Assembly (NCBI GenBank): GCA_001931905.2
Contig: MSJI02000471.1
Location: 1-18,487, forward strand
Origin: Cladosporium sp. IMV 00045
Lineage: Eukaryota; Ascomycota; Dothideomycetes; Cladosporiales; Cladosporiaceae
Direction of reading: 5' to 3'
Length of the DNA: 18,487 bases
The notes beneath the pieces were generated by a model. The model made no database searches. It was not told where the DNA came from and worked only from the letters and a program-made list of their open reading frames with translations. Of the stretch, positions 18,133-18,487 are shown one piece after another. The position numbers and the translations under genes are program-made. Position 1 is the first letter of the stretch. Every line of letters begins with the position of its first letter.

Positions 18133-18487
18133 ACGTCATCCACCGGGAAGTCGGCCATACGGGGAAGTCGGCCAAGCAAGAATTTGACGCGCGTCATCCT
18201 CGTGAATAATCCGAATTTTCACGTGTCCTTTTTCATCTTATCTTCCTAATGACTTCCTATACGAACGAGGCTCTCGAGGAGGCTATACTAGCCTATCGCA
18301 CGGGTATATATCCTTCGATTAGGGCGTGTTCAGACGCGACGAAAATCCCGAGATCTACGCTTCAAGATCGACTCCTACGAACGCGACGACGTAATATGGC
18401 TCACGAGAGGCAGCAGGCCTTATCTATACCCGAAGAGAATGAACTCGTAGGCTGGATTAGACGACTCGCAAGCCTCGGGAACCCGAT
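18133..18487 (+). mobile_element. Second Fot1/pogo-type element (5' part, cut by window edge)
   Basis: Begins ACGTCATCC directly after a TA (18131-18132), 40 bases after the first element ends. Its terminus again has two tandem 17-bp units, but built on GGGAAGTCGGCCA rather than the first element's GGGAAGCGGGTCA. From about 18187 the leader and coding region closely parallel the first element, so this is a related but distinct subfamily. Its right end lies beyond the window. Confidence 0.85.
18249..18487 (+). CDS. Fot1/pogo transposase, N-terminal part, frame open
   Basis: Starts at ATG 18249 and stays open for 79 codons to the window edge. Aligned by eye with the first copy it has the same MTSY start, a psq-type HTH (SIRACSDATKIPRSTLQDRL) and HERQQALS...EENELVGWIRRLASLGNP. 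Where the first copy has TAA (16476), this copy has CAA (Gln), which shows the direction of the change. No stop or frameshift is visible in this part, so this copy is younger, or less affected by RIP, than its neighbour. Whether the rest is intact cannot be seen. Confidence 0.85.
   Translation, partial: MTSYTNEALEEAILAYRTGIYPSIRACSDATKIPRSTLQDRLLRTRRRNMAHERQQALSIPEENELVGWIRRLASLGNP

Noticed and set aside
1..18487. tRNA, rRNA, CRISPR and telomere repeats
   Set aside because: Looked for by eye on both strands and none seen; CRISPR is not expected in a fungal nuclear genome.

Overview
The window looks like nuclear DNA of a filamentous ascomycete (Pezizomycotina). The genes carry short introns (about 50-110 nt) with GTATGT/GTGAGT-type donors, CTAAC/CTGAC branch sites and CAG/TAG acceptors. 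There is a fungal Zn2Cys6 regulator, a fungus-specific cupredoxin/Ser-rich membrane protein, and a Fot1/pogo-type transposon full of C-to-T type stop codons, as left by repeat-induced point mutation (RIP). I cannot name the species. Gene models were built by hand from reading frame and splice signals; every multi-exon model sums to a whole number of codons.

Layout. 1-301 (-): 5' end of a MET12-type methylenetetrahydrofolate reductase, cut by the window edge. 302-2394: intergenic. 2395-4016 (+): secreted, membrane-anchored cupredoxin-like protein in five exons; its third intron reads best as a spliceosomal twin intron. 4341-12076: a four-gene block made of a polyol (L-arabinitol/galactitol-type) dehydrogenase (-), a divergent MFS sugar/polyol transporter (+), a Zn2Cys6 transcription factor (+) and a short-chain dehydrogenase (-). 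12639-13346 (-): a small class I SAM methyltransferase. 13500-16245: gene-poor, becoming AT-rich. 16246-18092: a complete but inactivated Fot1/pogo element with a TA target duplication. From 18133: the start of a second, related element whose transposase frame is open as far as the window goes.

How the genes may work together. Transporter, polyol dehydrogenase, SDR and regulator have the composition of a small sugar/polyol catabolic cluster: uptake, oxidation at a secondary alcohol, a second redox step and local control. Supporting this, the same 18-base stretch (one mismatch) containing the palindrome TCGGCGA-N-TCGCCGA, a CGG-N7-CCG site of the kind Zn2Cys6 proteins bind, occurs in the divergent dehydrogenase/transporter promoter (5817-5831) and upstream of the SDR (12253-12267). 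I know of no described system with this exact set and site, but substrate and regulation are inferred from sequence only.
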